DNA of 64,000 bases. It comes from Pectobacterium betavasculorum (GTDB lineage Bacteria > Pseudomonadota > Gammaproteobacteria > Enterobacterales > Enterobacteriaceae). The stretch lies in NCBI RefSeq assembly GCF_000749845.1, contig NZ_JQHM01000004.1:62001-126000 (forward strand), in the 5' to 3' direction. A program made the translations under genes and the position numbers. Shown in pieces: positions 9,113-18,897 of this stretch (position 1 is its first letter; the number at the start of each line of letters is the position of its first letter). A model generated the notes under the pieces. That model was not told where the DNA came from. It did not search any database and saw only the letters and a list, made by a program, of their open reading frames with translations.

Positions 9113-10249
9113 ATGAAGATTCTGGTTGATGAAAATATGCCTTATGCTCGCGAGCTTTTCAGCCGTTTGGGTGAGGTTCAGGCTGTACCGGGACGCCCTT
9201 TGCCGCGGGAACTGCTGGCAGGCGCAGATGCGCTGATGGTGCGTTCGGTCACGAAGGTGGATGCGGATCTGTTGTCAGGCTCGGCGGTAAAATTTGTTGG
9301 CAGCGCGACGGCAGGCACCGACCATGTCGATGATACCTGGTTGAATGCTAACGGCATCGCGTTTTCTGCCGCCCCTGGCTGTAATGCTATTGCGGTGGTG
9401 GAGTATGTGTTTTCTTCTTTGCTGATGCTGGCCGAACGTGATGGTTTCCAACTGCGTGATAAAACTGTCGGCATTGTCGGCGTGGGGAATGTCGGCAGGC
9501 GTCTGGATGCGCGACTGAAAGCCTGGGGCGTAAAAACGCTGTTGTGCGATCCACCGCGTGCCGATCGTGGCGATGCGGGCGATTTTCTGCCGCTGGAAAC
9601 GCTGGTGCGTGATGCCGACATTCTGACGCTGCATACGCCGCTGTATCTCGACGGACCGTACCGAACGCATCATTTGATTGATGCCACCGTACTGAACGCA
9701 TTTGCGGACGGACGTATCCTGATTAACGCCTGCCGTGGCCCGGTGGTGGATAATGCTGCATTGCTTGAGGCGCTGCAACAGGGCAAAAAACTCAGTGTGA
9801 TTCTTGACGTGTGGGAGCCAGAACCGGCGTTATCGACCGCTTTGCTGGCGCGAGTGGACGTTGGCACGGCGCATATCGCCGGTTATACGTTGGAAGGAAA
9901 AGCACGCGGTACTACTCAGGTTTTTGAAGCCTGGAGCGAGTTTATCGGAACACCGCAGCAGATTGCGCTTTCGTCGCTGTTACCTGAGCCAGACTATGCC
10001 CAGGTGGCATTAACTGCACCGTTGGATGAGGCACTGCTAAAACGTCTGGTGCATCTGGTGTATGATGTGCGCCGAGACGATGCGCTGTTGCGCCATGTCG
10101 CACATCAGGAAGGCGAGTTTGATCGCCTGCGTAAACATTATCAGGAACGACGCGAATGGTCGTCACTCCATGTTATCTGCGCCGATGCTGAGAGCGCAGG
10201 TTGTCTGAACGCGCTGGGATTCACGGCGTCAGTGCGGAGCGCACGCTAA
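9113..10249 (+). CDS. pdxB: Erythronate-4-phosphate dehydrogenase
   Basis: PdxB oxidises 4-phospho-D-erythronate to 2-oxo-3-hydroxy-4-phosphobutanoate, the second step of DXP-dependent pyridoxal phosphate synthesis. The 378-residue protein is a D-2-hydroxyacid dehydrogenase. It has the NAD-binding [20 protein letters not shown] near residues 118-137, the active-site Arg in [10 protein letters not shown] near residue 208, and the catalytic His in [14 protein letters not shown] near residue 254. A C-terminal dimerisation domain is specific to PdxB. ATG 9113 is preceded by GGAG and gives exactly the E. coli length; the in-frame ATG at 9059 adds unconserved residues. usg and truA follow as in E. 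coli. Confidence 0.97.
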   Translation: MKILVDENMPYARELFSRLGEVQAVPGRPLPRELLAGADALMVRSVTKVDADLLSGSAVKFVGSATAGTDHVDDTWLNANGIAFSAAPGCNAIAVVEYVFSSLLMLAERDGFQLRDKTVGIVGVGNVGRRLDARLKAWGVKTLLCDPPRADRGDAGDFLPLETLVRDADILTLHTPLYLDGPYRTHHLIDATVLNAFADGRILINACRGPVVDNAALLEALQQGKKLSVILDVWEPEPALSTALLARVDVGTAHIAGYTLEGKARGTTQVFEAWSEFIGTPQQIALSSLLPEPDYAQVALTAPLDEALLKRLVHLVYDVRRDDALLRHVAHQEGEFDRLRKHYQERREWSSLHVICADAESAGCLNALGFTASVRSAR

Positions 10250-10364
10250 CGGCGTTCTGCACAAGCATGACTCTTTTTTATTCATGAACTGACAGAGGAT
10301 GTCACTATCGTCTGTCGGTTTCATTCATGATTTGTGTTTCATTCAAAATTTGGGAGAGAACCAA

Positions 10365-11375
10365 ATGTCTGACGGCTGGAATATTGCTCTGCTGGGCGCA
10401 ACGGGCGCAGTAGGCACGGCGTTACTGGAATTATTACAGGAACGCGAATTCCCGGTGGGTGAACTGTATCCACTGGCCAGCGAACGTAGCGCGGGTGAAA
10501 CCATACGTTTTAACGGCAAATCCTGTCTGGTTACCGATGTGGCTGATTTTGACTGGTCACAGGCGCAACTGGCGTTTTTTGTTGCTGGGCAAGATGTCAG
10601 CGCCCGCTACGCAGAAGCCGCGGGGGATGCAGGCTGTCTGGTCATCGACAGCAGCGGCCTGTTTGCATTGGAGCCGGATGTGCCGCTGGTGGTGCCTGGC
10701 GTGAATACGCATACGCTGGCGGATTACCGTAACCGCAATATTATTGCGGTGGCGGACAGCCTGACCAGCCAACTGCTGACGGCGATTAAACCACTGACTG
10801 ATGCGGCTGGGCTTTCGCGCCTGCATGTCGTTAATATGCTGTCAGTTTCCGCATACGGCAAAGCGGCGATAGACGATCTGGCCGGGCAAAGTGCCCGTCT
10901 GCTGAATGGTATTCCACCTGAAGAAGGGCTGTTCCCGAAACAGCTGGCGTTCAACCTGTTGCCTTTACTGCCCGATGATGCAGGCAGCGTGCGCGAAGAG
11001 CGCAGTCTGGTCGATCAGGTGCGTAAGGTTTTGCAGGATGAAGGATTACCCGTTTCGGTGACCTGCATTCAATCCCCCGTATTCTATGGTCACGCACAGA
11101 TTGTTCATCTCGAATCATTGCGCCCGCTGTCTGCGGAAGAAGCGCGTGACGAACTGCTCAATGCCGGAAATATTGAGGTCAGCGATGAGCAGGATTACCC
11201 GACGCAAGTGGGTGACGCTTCCGGTAATGGGCAACTGAGCGTCGGCTGTCTGCGTAATGATTATGGCATTCCTGAGCTGCTACAATTCTGGTCAGTTGCC
11301 GATAACGCGCGTTTCGGCGGCGCACTGATGGCAGTAGAAACGGCAGAATGTCTGGTGCAGGAGTATCTCGGGTAA
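10365..11375 (+). CDS. usg: Usg, aspartate-semialdehyde-dehydrogenase-like protein
   Basis: This 336-residue protein has the fold of aspartate-semialdehyde dehydrogenase, with an N-terminal nucleotide-binding [14 protein letters not shown] and a C-terminal dimerisation domain. At the place of the catalytic-cysteine motif (NPNCST type) the sequence reads [13 protein letters not shown]. The nucleophilic Cys is therefore missing and the protein is unlikely to be an active dehydrogenase; its role is unknown. ATG 10365 has GGGAGAG upstream. The stop codon TAA shares its last A with the truA start, so the two are translationally coupled. It lies in the conserved pdxB-usg-truA cluster. Confidence 0.93.
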   Translation: MSDGWNIALLGATGAVGTALLELLQEREFPVGELYPLASERSAGETIRFNGKSCLVTDVADFDWSQAQLAFFVAGQDVSARYAEAAGDAGCLVIDSSGLFALEPDVPLVVPGVNTHTLADYRNRNIIAVADSLTSQLLTAIKPLTDAAGLSRLHVVNMLSVSAYGKAAIDDLAGQSARLLNGIPPEEGLFPKQLAFNLLPLLPDDAGSVREERSLVDQVRKVLQDEGLPVSVTCIQSPVFYGHAQIVHLESLRPLSAEEARDELLNAGNIEVSDEQDYPTQVGDASGNGQLSVGCLRNDYGIPELLQFWSVADNARFGGALMAVETAECLVQEYLG

Positions 11376-12226
11376 TGTCGGAAACCACTCAGGCGGAGGC
11401 TATTCAAGCCGCCGCCATTGCGGAGAACGAACGCGCCCCGCTGAAAATCGCGCTAGGTATTGAGTACGACGGCAGCCTGTATTATGGCTGGCAGCGTCAG
11501 GTCGATGTTGCTAGCGTGCAGGCCTGTCTTGAAAAGGCGCTGAGTAAAGTCGCGGATGAACCGATAGAGGTGTTTTGCGCCGGACGAACCGATGCTGGGG
11601 TTCATGGTACTGGGCAGGTTGTGCACTTCACTACGCATGCGATCAGAAAAGACGCAGCCTGGACGATGGGCGTGAATGCGAACTTACCGCCAGATATCGC
11701 CGTGCGCTGGGTGAAAGCAGTGGATGAGGATTTCCATGCGCGCTTCAGCGCAACGGCACGTCGCTACCGCTATGTTATCTATAATCACCGCTATCGCCCC
11801 GCAGTGCTCTCGCATGGCATGACGCACTTTTATCACCCTCTGGATGTTGAACGGATGGAGCGCGCCGGGCAGTGTCTGCTGGGGGAGAATGATTTCACCT
11901 CTTTTCGTGCGGTGCAGTGCCAATCGCGCACGCCGTGGCGCAATGTAAATCATTTAAAGGTTACACGTCACGGTGACTATATCGTGGTAGATATTAAGGC
12001 CAATGCGTTCGTCCACCATATGGTGCGCAACATCGTTGGTAGCCTAATGGACGTCGGGTGTGGCAATCGCCCCGAGTCGTGGATTGCGGAACTGCTGACG
12101 GCCAAAGATCGTACGTTGGCGGGCGCAACCGCCCGAGCCGAAGGGTTGTATTTGGTGGCGGTAGATTACCCTGCGCGTTTTGCTTTGCCACAACCCACGA
12201 TGGGGCCGCTCTTTTTAGCGGATTGA
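11375..12226 (+). CDS. truA: tRNA pseudouridine(38-40) synthase
   Basis: TruA converts uridines 38, 39 and 40 in the anticodon arm of many tRNAs to pseudouridine. The 283-residue protein carries the catalytic Asp in [18 protein letters not shown] near residue 70. Conserved TruA blocks follow: [23 protein letters not shown] and [16 protein letters not shown]. The start ATG at 11375 overlaps the usg stop by one base (TAATG). The N-terminal 20 residues are Ala/Glu-rich and longer than in E. coli. An alternative in-frame start at 11348 would overlap usg further. Confidence 0.97.
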   Translation: MSETTQAEAIQAAAIAENERAPLKIALGIEYDGSLYYGWQRQVDVASVQACLEKALSKVADEPIEVFCAGRTDAGVHGTGQVVHFTTHAIRKDAAWTMGVNANLPPDIAVRWVKAVDEDFHARFSATARRYRYVIYNHRYRPAVLSHGMTHFYHPLDVERMERAGQCLLGENDFTSFRAVQCQSRTPWRNVNHLKVTRHGDYIVVDIKANAFVHHMVRNIVGSLMDVGCGNRPESWIAELLTAKDRTLAGATARAEGLYLVAVDYPARFALPQPTMGPLFLAD

Positions 12227-12239
12227 CGTTTTTGCTGCC

Positions 12240-12400
12240 ATGAGTACGCCTTTTGCGTGTTACACGCTGCCGGATGGCAGTGGGCCAAAAGTAGTGTGTA
12301 ACGCGTAGTAAGGATGATGCTATTTAGCATGCTATACGCAAGGTAACACGGATAGTGCGGCTGCCTTGCGTATATCGACCGTGTACGATCGCTATACACT
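12240..12400. repeat. Structured intergenic region with nested inverted repeats before dedA
   Basis: The truA-dedA gap is unusually rich in dyad symmetry. CGTGTTACAC near 12256 can pair with GTGTAACGCG near 12296, enclosing CTGCC-GGAT-GGCAG. ATGCTATTTAGCAT forms a small palindrome near 12317-12330. TATACGCAAGG (12333-12343) and CCTTGCGTATA (12364-12374) form a perfect 11-bp inverted repeat around a 20-base loop. This could be a decayed mobile palindrome, a truA terminator plus dedA leader, or a structured RNA. I cannot assign it to a named family. Confidence 0.5.
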
Positions 12401-12418
12401 TTGGGAGAAGAAGTTGTG

Positions 12419-13081
12419 ATGGAATTTATACAGTTTATTATTGATTTTATTCTGCACATTGACGTTCATCTGGCAGAACTGGTGGCGCAATATGGTGTCT
12501 GGGTTTATGCCATTTTGTTCCTGATTCTGTTCTGTGAGACAGGGTTGGTGGTGACGCCGTTTTTACCGGGAGATTCGCTGCTGTTTGTCGCAGGAGCGCT
12601 GGCTGCGCTGCCATCGAACGATCTGAATGTGCATACGATGGTGTTCCTGATGATTATTGCCGCGATTACGGGCGATGCAGTGAACTACACGATTGGGCGA
12701 CTGTTTGGTGAGAAGCTGTTTAGCAACCCGAACTCAAAGATTTTCCGCCGCAGCTATCTGGATAAAACGCATGCGTTTTACGCACGTCACGGTGGCAAGA
12801 CGATAATTCTGGCGCGCTTTGTCCCGATTGTGAGAACATTTGCCCCGTTTGTCGCCGGGATGGGGCACATGAGTTATCGGCATTTTGCAGCCTATAATGT
12901 CATTGGTGCGCTACTGTGGGTGTTGTCGTTCACCTATGCGGGCTACCTGTTTGGCGATTTGCCTGTGGTACAGGAAAATCTGAAATTACTGATTGTCGCG
13001 ATTATTTTTCTCTCTATCCTGCCGGGTATTATTGAAATTGCCCGCCACCGTAGAGCAGCCACGCGCGGCAATGTGAAATAA
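12419..13081 (+). CDS. dedA: DedA-family inner membrane protein
   Basis: DedA-family proteins belong to the VTT/SNARE-associated superfamily and have roles in membrane lipid distribution, undecaprenyl-phosphate recycling and proton-motive-force homeostasis. The 220-residue product has several membrane segments and the family signatures [33 protein letters not shown] and [17 protein letters not shown], the last with its conserved arginines. I chose ATG 12419 because it aligns with the E. coli start; GTG 12416 immediately before it is possible. A GGGAGAAG ribosome-binding site lies upstream. accD follows after 224 bases. Confidence 0.94.
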   Translation: MEFIQFIIDFILHIDVHLAELVAQYGVWVYAILFLILFCETGLVVTPFLPGDSLLFVAGALAALPSNDLNVHTMVFLMIIAAITGDAVNYTIGRLFGEKLFSNPNSKIFRRSYLDKTHAFYARHGGKTIILARFVPIVRTFAPFVAGMGHMSYRHFAAYNVIGALLWVLSFTYAGYLFGDLPVVQENLKLLIVAIIFLSILPGIIEIARHRRAATRGNVK

Positions 13082-13305
13082 GTGACGTATTTTAACATCC
13101 GGTTTGACCAGTTTTTTATCCACAGTCCCGGAGCGTTATGGTTTAATGGGCAGCATTTATGGTCTGTTCTTGGGAACATCCTTGGTGCCGATGCCTTTGT
13201 ACCGCGATTATGGTGCGTCTCAGGCATTTTTTCATTGGCAATGTTGTCAGGGAATAACATGAACAGCGGACTGGCATTTGCCAGGTTCAAGCAGAAAGGT
13301 TATCA

Positions 13306-14223
13306 ATGAGCTGGATTGAACGAATTCTTAACAAAAGCAATATCACACCGACCCGTAAAGCGAACATCCCTGAAGGGGTCTGGACAAAATGTGATAGCTG
13401 CGGTCAGGTTCTTTATCGTGCTGAGCTGGAACGTAATTTGGGGGTTTGCCCGAAGTGCGATCACCATATGCGTCTGTCCGCACGAGCCCGTCTACAGGCT
13501 TTTCTGGATAAAGAAAACACTGTCGAGCTGGGAAGTGAACTGGAGCCGAAGGATGTCCTGAAATTCCGGGATTCCAAAAAATATAAAGATCGTCTGGTTT
13601 CTGCGCAGAAACAGTCCGATGAGAAAGACGCGCTGGTTGTCATGAAAGGCACGCTTTACGGCATGCCAGTTGTGTGCGCGTCGTTTGAGTTTGCTTTCAT
13701 GGGCGGTTCAATGGCGTCCGTTGTGGGGGCGCGCTTTGTACGTGCCGTTGAGCAGTCATTGGAAGACGGTTGCCCGCTGGTGTGCTTCTCCGCCAGTGGC
13801 GGTGCGCGTATGCAGGAAGCGCTGATGTCGCTGATGCAAATGGCGAAAACCAGTGCGGCACTGGCAAAAATGCGTGAGCGCGGCTTGCCTTATATCTCTG
13901 TGCTGACTGACCCGACCATGGGCGGTGTTTCTGCAAGTCTGGCGATGCTGGGTGACTTGAATATTGCCGAACCGAAAGCGCTGATTGGTTTTGCCGGTCC
14001 ACGCGTTATCGAACAAACCGTGCGTGAAAAATTGCCGCCGGGCTTCCAGCGCAGTGAATTCCTGATTGAGAAAGGGGCGATTGATATGATCGTTCGTCGT
14101 CCGGAAATGCGCTACAAGCTGGCCACCATCCTTGCCAAACTGACGAATCATCCAGAACCGAGCAATGATGACGTGGAAATCCGCAGCGATGCGCCGTCTG
14201 AATCATCACAGGATGACGCATAA
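13306..14223 (+). CDS. accD: Acetyl-CoA carboxylase carboxyltransferase subunit beta
   Basis: AccD pairs with AccA to form the carboxyltransferase that moves CO2 from carboxybiotin to acetyl-CoA, giving malonyl-CoA for fatty acid synthesis. The N-terminus holds the four-cysteine zinc finger (CDSCG near residue 27 and CPKCD near residue 46), which binds nucleic acid in the E. coli enzyme. The crotonase-fold domain carries [24 protein letters not shown] and [12 protein letters not shown]. The C-terminus is an acidic Ser/Asp tail. The 305-residue length is normal. Upstream, 13082-13305 is non-coding and probably contains its promoter; folC follows 105 bases later. Confidence 0.98.
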   Translation: MSWIERILNKSNITPTRKANIPEGVWTKCDSCGQVLYRAELERNLGVCPKCDHHMRLSARARLQAFLDKENTVELGSELEPKDVLKFRDSKKYKDRLVSAQKQSDEKDALVVMKGTLYGMPVVCASFEFAFMGGSMASVVGARFVRAVEQSLEDGCPLVCFSASGGARMQEALMSLMQMAKTSAALAKMRERGLPYISVLTDPTMGGVSASLAMLGDLNIAEPKALIGFAGPRVIEQTVREKLPPGFQRSEFLIEKGAIDMIVRRPEMRYKLATILAKLTNHPEPSNDDVEIRSDAPSESSQDDA

Positions 14224-14328
14224 TTGACATGATGGGCAGGGCGTGTGGCATTCGACCACGTTGTTCTCGACGGAATAGTCATGCGCCCGCTCTGCCCGCA
14301 ATGAACCGTAAGCTAGTGAACGGGACTC

Positions 14329-15597
14329 ATGGATACTCTTCAAACACCTCAAGCCACGTCACCTTTGGTCACGTGGCTTCATTATCTTGAGCACCTGCAC
14401 GCTCAGGCCATTGATTTAGGTCTGGATCGCGTTAAGCAGGTTGCTGAACATCTTCAACTGCTACAGCCTGCCGCCACGATTTTCACCGTCGCGGGGACGA
14501 ACGGCAAAGGAACCACCTGCTGTACGCTGGAGTCTATTCTGTTGGCAGCCGGGCTACGGGTTGGCGTGTACAGCTCTCCCCATCTTGTTCGCTATACCGA
14601 GCGGGTGCGTATTCAGGGCAACGAATTGTCCGACGCGCAGCATACGCAGGCATTTGCCGATATCGAAGCAGGAAGAGGGTCTGTATCGCTCACCTATTTT
14701 GAATTCGGTACGCTGTCGGCACTGCAACTCTTCAAGCAAGCGAATCTGGATGTCGTCATTCTGGAAGTAGGATTAGGCGGGCGTCTGGATGCGACCAATA
14801 TTGTGGATGCGGATGTCTCTGTGGTCACCAGCATTGCGATCGATCACACCGACTGGCTAGGTTGCGATCGGGAGAGTATCGGTCGTGAGAAAGCCGGGAT
14901 ATTCCGGCAGGGTAGGCCTGCCGTCGTTGGTGAGCCACATATGCCAGGAACGATTGCCGATGTTGCCGCTGAGAAAGGTGCATTGCTGCGTCGTCGTGGT
15001 CGTGACTGGGAGTTTTCGGTTCAGCGTGAAACGTGGAGCTGGCAGGATAAGCAGCGTGAATTGTCGCGCCTGCCACTCCCTAATGTCCCACTGCCGAATG
15101 CCGCTACAGCGCTGGCTGCACTACACTATTCTTCACTCAACGTGAGTGAAGAAGCGATTCGTCAAGGTTTACAGCGCACGGCATTGCCGGGGCGCTTTCA
15201 GGTGGTGCAGGAATCACCGCGGTTGATTCTTGATGTTGCACATAACCCTCATGCGGCGGCGTATCTGGCAAACCGTCTGGCTGGGTTACCGAAAACCGGA
15301 AAAATGCGGGCTGTTGTCGGTATGTTGTCGGATAAAGATATCGCGGGTACGCTGGCTCACTTAACGCCGTTAATTGATGAGTGGTATTGCGCACCGCTAG
15401 AAGGCCCGCGAGGTGCAACGGCGCAGCAGATTGCCGAGCACCTAACGCGCAGTCAATCGTTCCCCGATGTTGTGACCGCTTGGCAGCAGGCGATGTCCGA
15501 CGCGACGGAACAGGATATTGTCATTGTGTGTGGATCTTTTCATACGGTAGCGCATGTGATGGAAGCGCTGGATGAGGAGAAGGCGAATGGCGAGTAA
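14329..15597 (+). CDS. folC: Bifunctional dihydrofolate synthase / folylpolyglutamate synthase
   Basis: FolC adds glutamate to dihydropteroate to make dihydrofolate and then lengthens the polyglutamate tail of folates. The 422-residue protein is a Mur-ligase-type enzyme. It has the ATP-binding loop VAGTNGKGTTC near residue 53, YSSPHLVRYTERVRI, and the substrate and metal region LEVGLGGRLDATNIVD near residue 147. DVAHNPHAA near residue 303 starts the C-terminal ligase domain. Its 3' end overlaps the start of dedD by 11 bases, indicating translational coupling. Confidence 0.97.
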   Translation: MDTLQTPQATSPLVTWLHYLEHLHAQAIDLGLDRVKQVAEHLQLLQPAATIFTVAGTNGKGTTCCTLESILLAAGLRVGVYSSPHLVRYTERVRIQGNELSDAQHTQAFADIEAGRGSVSLTYFEFGTLSALQLFKQANLDVVILEVGLGGRLDATNIVDADVSVVTSIAIDHTDWLGCDRESIGREKAGIFRQGRPAVVGEPHMPGTIADVAAEKGALLRRRGRDWEFSVQRETWSWQDKQRELSRLPLPNVPLPNAATALAALHYSSLNVSEEAIRQGLQRTALPGRFQVVQESPRLILDVAHNPHAAAYLANRLAGLPKTGKMRAVVGMLSDKDIAGTLAHLTPLIDEWYCAPLEGPRGATAQQIAEHLTRSQSFPDVVTAWQQAMSDATEQDIVIVCGSFHTVAHVMEALDEEKANGE

Positions 15598-16327
15598 ATT
15601 TCAGAACCGCCTGGTCGGCACGGTTATTCTGGTCGCGCTGGGCGTGATCGTCTTACCTGGCCTGCTGGATGGTAAAAAGAAGCACTACGAAGACGAATTT
15701 GCGTCGATTCCGCTGATCCCTAAACCGGGCGACAGCAATGAGATGGAATCGCTGCCTGCGCTGAACCCGTCGTTGCCGAGTCAGCCACCGGAAGGGGCGG
15801 AAGCGGCGATGCAGAACAGTGCGGAATCTGAAGCGCCGGAAACTAAATTACCTGAAACCAAGGCTCCCGAAACTTCCACGCCACCATCATCGTCTCGTTC
15901 GGGTACAAATACGCCAGCCATGACGGCACCGCCGGTGGTGGTCGAGCGTCCGCCACTTCAGACGCCAGCGCCAGTGACGCCAAAGCCTCAGCCAAAACCT
16001 GAGGTGAAGCCAGAAGTGAAACCGAAGCCAGAGCCTAAACCGGAAGTGAAGCCTGAAACTCAGCCGACGCAGCAAGCGCCTGTCGGACAGGCCTATATTG
16101 TGCAGCTTGGTGCGCTGAAAAATGCGGATAAGGTGAACGAAATTGTCGCCAAGCTTCGTCTCTCTGGTTATCGCGCGTATACCGTGCCATCAACGCCGGT
16201 TTCAGGACAGATCACCCGTATTTATGTCGGACCGGATGCTTCGAAGCAGAAGCTGGAGTCTTCGTTGGGCGAACTGCAACAGCTCAGTGGACTCAGCGGA
16301 CAGGTGCGAGCGCATTCCGTTCGTTAA
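15587..16327 (+). CDS. dedD: Cell division protein DedD (SPOR domain)
   Basis: DedD is a bitopic inner-membrane protein that localises to the septum through its C-terminal SPOR domain, which binds denuded glycan strands. The 246-residue product has an N-terminal membrane anchor (LVGTVILVALGVIVLPGLL). A long Pro/Glu/Lys-rich linker follows, with repeated KPEVKPE/KPEPKPE units near residues 125-160. The SPOR domain begins at AYIVQLGALKNADKVNEIV near residue 168. ATG 15587 (MASKFQNRL) lies inside the end of folC and aligns with E. coli; the in-frame 15572 start only adds Arg residues. Confidence 0.95.
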   Translation: MASKFQNRLVGTVILVALGVIVLPGLLDGKKKHYEDEFASIPLIPKPGDSNEMESLPALNPSLPSQPPEGAEAAMQNSAESEAPETKLPETKAPETSTPPSSSRSGTNTPAMTAPPVVVERPPLQTPAPVTPKPQPKPEVKPEVKPKPEPKPEVKPETQPTQQAPVGQAYIVQLGALKNADKVNEIVAKLRLSGYRAYTVPSTPVSGQITRIYVGPDASKQKLESSLGELQQLSGLSGQVRAHSVR

Positions 16328-16394
16328 GATCGCGAGCGTGATAATAACGTGATGGTTGTCCGCAATCAGTCACATGAGTAAGCAAAAACAGGCG

Positions 16395-16441
16395 GCGGGG
16401 ATGAGGTTCACACCAGTGATTCTCGACCCCGCTCCCATTTT
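16395..16441 (+). terminator. Candidate terminator after folC-dedD
   Basis: GCGGGG (16395-16400) pairs with CCCCGC (16427-16432). GAG/CTC and TCAC/GTGA pairs lie inside, separated by small internal loops. TCCCATTTT follows. It lies about 70 bases after dedD. The stem is imperfect and the T tract short, so this is a tentative call. Confidence 0.45.
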
Positions 16442-16550
16442 AAGATGCCTGTAGTAAGTTTTGATATGCCGATAGTTAATGGAATCAGGCATGACGCGCT
16501 GTCAGTTTTTTCGCCTGATTATCTATCGATGAAATCGGCGGAAATACGCT

Positions 16551-16566
16551 ACGCAAACGTTTTCTT
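16551..16566 (+). promoter_or_regulatory. PurR operator in the cvpA-purF promoter
   Basis: ACGCAAACGTTTTCTT fits the PurR operator consensus (ANGCAANCGNTTNCNT) at every fixed position. PurR with hypoxanthine or guanine represses the cvpA-purF operon in E. coli. A -10-like TAGAAT lies at 16574-16579, so the operator overlaps the -35 region. The cvpA start is 75 bases further downstream. Confidence 0.88.
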
Positions 16567-16640
16567 TTTCTGTTAGAATGCGCCGCGAACAGGATGACGT
16601 AGCGGCTTATCGGTAGCATCGTTCATTATTAGGATAGTTC

Positions 16641-17141
16641 ATGGTTTGGGTTGATTACGTCATTATTGGCATCATCGGATTTTCGGCTCTGGTTAGCCTG
16701 ATCCGGGGATTTGTTCGCGAAGCGCTGTCGTTAGTAACCTGGGGATGTGCTTTTTTTGTTGCCAGTCATTACTACGCCTACCTCGCGGTCTACTTCACCC
16801 GTTTTGATGATGAGCTGGTGCGTAACGGCATTGCGATTGCCATTCTGTTTATTGCAACGTTGATTGTGGGAGCTATCGTCAACTATGTGATTAGTTCACT
16901 GGTTGAACGTACCGGATTATCCGGCACCGATCGCGTTCTGGGCATCTGTTTTGGTGCGCTGCGCGGGGTGCTGATCGTTTCCGCACTGCTATTCTTTCTG
17001 GATACGTTCACCGGTTTTTCACAAAGTGATGACTGGAAGCAGTCCCAGTTAATCCCGCAGTTCAGTTATATTATCAGGTGGTTTTTTGACTACCTGCAAA
17101 GCACGTCAAGTTTCTTGCCGCAGCATTTACCGCTGCGGTAG
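16641..17141 (+). CDS. cvpA: Colicin V production protein CvpA
   Basis: CvpA is a 166-residue inner-membrane protein with four predicted membrane segments; in E. coli it is needed for colicin V production and affects envelope stress tolerance. The family N-terminus is visible ([20 protein letters not shown], then [14 protein letters not shown]), as is the conserved [18 protein letters not shown] segment. It is the first gene of the operon and purF begins 21 bases after its stop. The PurR operator upstream explains why it is co-regulated with purine synthesis. Confidence 0.96.
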   Translation: MVWVDYVIIGIIGFSALVSLIRGFVREALSLVTWGCAFFVASHYYAYLAVYFTRFDDELVRNGIAIAILFIATLIVGAIVNYVISSLVERTGLSGTDRVLGICFGALRGVLIVSALLFFLDTFTGFSQSDDWKQSQLIPQFSYIIRWFFDYLQSTSSFLPQHLPLR

Positions 17142-17162
17142 CGCTGATGAGGAAAAGACACC

Positions 17163-18680
17163 ATGTGCGGTATTGTCGGTATCGCCGGTTTTACACCGGT
17201 CAACCAGTCGATTTATGACGCGTTAACGGTGTTGCAACACCGTGGGCAGGATGCTGCGGGTATTGTGACCATCGATGCCTTTAATTGTTTTCGCCTGCGT
17301 AAGGCCAATGGCCTGGTGAAAGATGTGTTTGAAGCGCGGCACATGCAACGCTTACAGGGCAACATGGGGCTTGGTCATGTGCGTTATCCGACCGCGGGCA
17401 GTTCCAGCGCCTCGGAAGCACAGCCTTTTTATGTCAACTCTCCGTTCGGCATCACGCTGGCTCACAACGGTAACCTGACTAACGCCCACGAACTGCGTAA
17501 AAAGCTGTTCGAGCAGGAGCGTCGTCACGTTAACACCACGTCTGATTCTGAAATTCTGTTGAATATTTTCGCCAGAGAACTGGACCGTTTCCAACACTAC
17601 CCGTTGGAGGCCGATAATATTTTTGCGGCCGTTGCCGCGACGCACCAGCAAATTCGCGGTGCCTATGCCTGTGTTGGCATGATTATCGGCCATGGCATGG
17701 TGGCTTTCCGCGATCCTAACGGGATTCGTCCTCTGGTTATCGGTAAGCGCGATCTGGAAGATGGCCGCAGCGAGTATATGGTGGCGTCTGAAAGCGTCGC
17801 GCTGGATACGCTGGGCTTTGAGTTTTTACGCGATGTGGCGCCGGGAGAAGCGATCTACATTACGGAAAAAGGACAGCTGTTTACCCGTCAGTGCGCAGAG
17901 AATCCTAAGAGTAACCCGTGCCTGTTTGAATATGTCTACTTCGCTCGCCCGGACTCTTTCATCGATAAAATTTCGGTCTATAGCGCCCGCGTCCGCATGG
18001 GCCAGAAGCTCGGTGAAAAGATTGCGCGTCAGTGGGAAGATCTTGATATTGATGTCGTGATCCCGATTCCTGAAACCTCTTGTGATATCGCGCTGGAAAT
18101 CGCGCGCATTATCAACAAACCGTATCGTCAGGGATTTGTGAAAAACCGCTATGTTGGCCGCACGTTTATCATGCCGGGGCAGCAGGCGCGTAAGAAATCG
18201 GTACGCCGTAAGCTGAACGCCAACCGTGCTGAGTTCCGTGACAAGAATGTGCTGCTGGTGGATGACTCCATCGTGCGTGGTACAACGTCAGAGCAGATTG
18301 TGGAGATGGCGCGTGAAGCAGGAGCCAAGCGTGTTTATCTGGCCTCTGCGGCACCGGAAATTCGCTTCCCTAACGTGTACGGCATCGATATGCCGAGCGT
18401 TAATGAACTGATCGCTCACGGTCGCGAAGTGGATGAGATCTGTAAGATTATTGGTGCTGATGAGCTGATATTCCAGGATCTCGACGATCTGATCGATGCG
18501 GCACGTGAAGACAACCCGGATATCGCTCAGTTTGAATGCTCGGTGTTCAACGGGATTTACGTGACCAAAGACGTCGATCAAGGCTATCTGGATTATCTGG
18601 AAATGCTGCGCAACGACGATGCCAAGGCGCTACGTAGCCAGAATGAAGTCGAAGATCTGGAACTGCACAACGAAGGTTAA
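17163..18680 (+). CDS. purF: Amidophosphoribosyltransferase
   Basis: PurF makes 5-phosphoribosylamine from PRPP and glutamine, the committed step of de novo purine synthesis. The 505-residue enzyme starts [10 protein letters not shown], so Cys2 becomes the N-terminal nucleophile of the glutaminase domain after Met removal. The phosphoribosyltransferase domain carries the PRPP loop [14 protein letters not shown] near residue 362. [13 protein letters not shown] and NGNLTN mark the Ntn-hydrolase half. It sits in the PurR-controlled cvpA-purF operon and is followed by a strong intrinsic terminator. Confidence 0.98.
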   Translation: MCGIVGIAGFTPVNQSIYDALTVLQHRGQDAAGIVTIDAFNCFRLRKANGLVKDVFEARHMQRLQGNMGLGHVRYPTAGSSSASEAQPFYVNSPFGITLAHNGNLTNAHELRKKLFEQERRHVNTTSDSEILLNIFARELDRFQHYPLEADNIFAAVAATHQQIRGAYACVGMIIGHGMVAFRDPNGIRPLVIGKRDLEDGRSEYMVASESVALDTLGFEFLRDVAPGEAIYITEKGQLFTRQCAENPKSNPCLFEYVYFARPDSFIDKISVYSARVRMGQKLGEKIARQWEDLDIDVVIPIPETSCDIALEIARIINKPYRQGFVKNRYVGRTFIMPGQQARKKSVRRKLNANRAEFRDKNVLLVDDSIVRGTTSEQIVEMAREAGAKRVYLASAAPEIRFPNVYGIDMPSVNELIAHGREVDEICKIIGADELIFQDLDDLIDAAREDNPDIAQFECSVFNGIYVTKDVDQGYLDYLEMLRNDDAKALRSQNEVEDLELHNEG

Positions 18681-18716
18681 CGGCTAGCCATACGTTAAGG
18701 CCGGTTGTATTGAAGG

Positions 18717-18746
18717 GGGAGGGCGCGAAAGTGCCCTCCCTTTTTT
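18717..18746 (+). terminator. Intrinsic terminator after purF
   Basis: GGGAGGGC (18717-18724) pairs with GCCCTCCC (18733-18740) around a GCGAAAGT loop and is followed directly by six T. This is a textbook rho-independent terminator, 36 bases after the purF stop. Confidence 0.93.
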
Positions 18747-18747
18747 C

Positions 18748-18805
18748 TATATAAAACACGTCGTATATAAAAAATCCGGCTGTATATAAAAACACCGTTT
18801 CGGTG
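18748..18805 (+). repeat. Three TATATAAAA units and a small hairpin between purF and ubiX
   Basis: The motif TATATAAAA occurs three times at about 16-18 base spacing from 18748 to 18790. A CACCG-TTT-CGGTG hairpin follows. The repeats directly follow the purF terminator and precede ubiX by about 100 bases. They may include the ubiX promoter (TATA-like -10 elements) or be slippage-derived. Confidence 0.4.
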
Positions 18806-18897
18806 CTTGTCCTTGCTTATCACCAATCAATACGGCAAAGTTTGCGCAGATGATTTTTCCGCGTTTTTACTGACGCGGCCAGCCAGAGGCAGTATGA

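Noticed and set aside
8898-9116. 72-codon frame between the EamA gene and pdxB
   Set aside because: It overlaps the pdxB start, has no recognisable product and lies in a promoter region.
13082-13309. 75-codon frame between dedA and accD beginning with GTG
   Set aside because: It starts directly after the dedA stop without a ribosome-binding site, overlaps accD and has no protein-like composition; the accD promoter is expected here.
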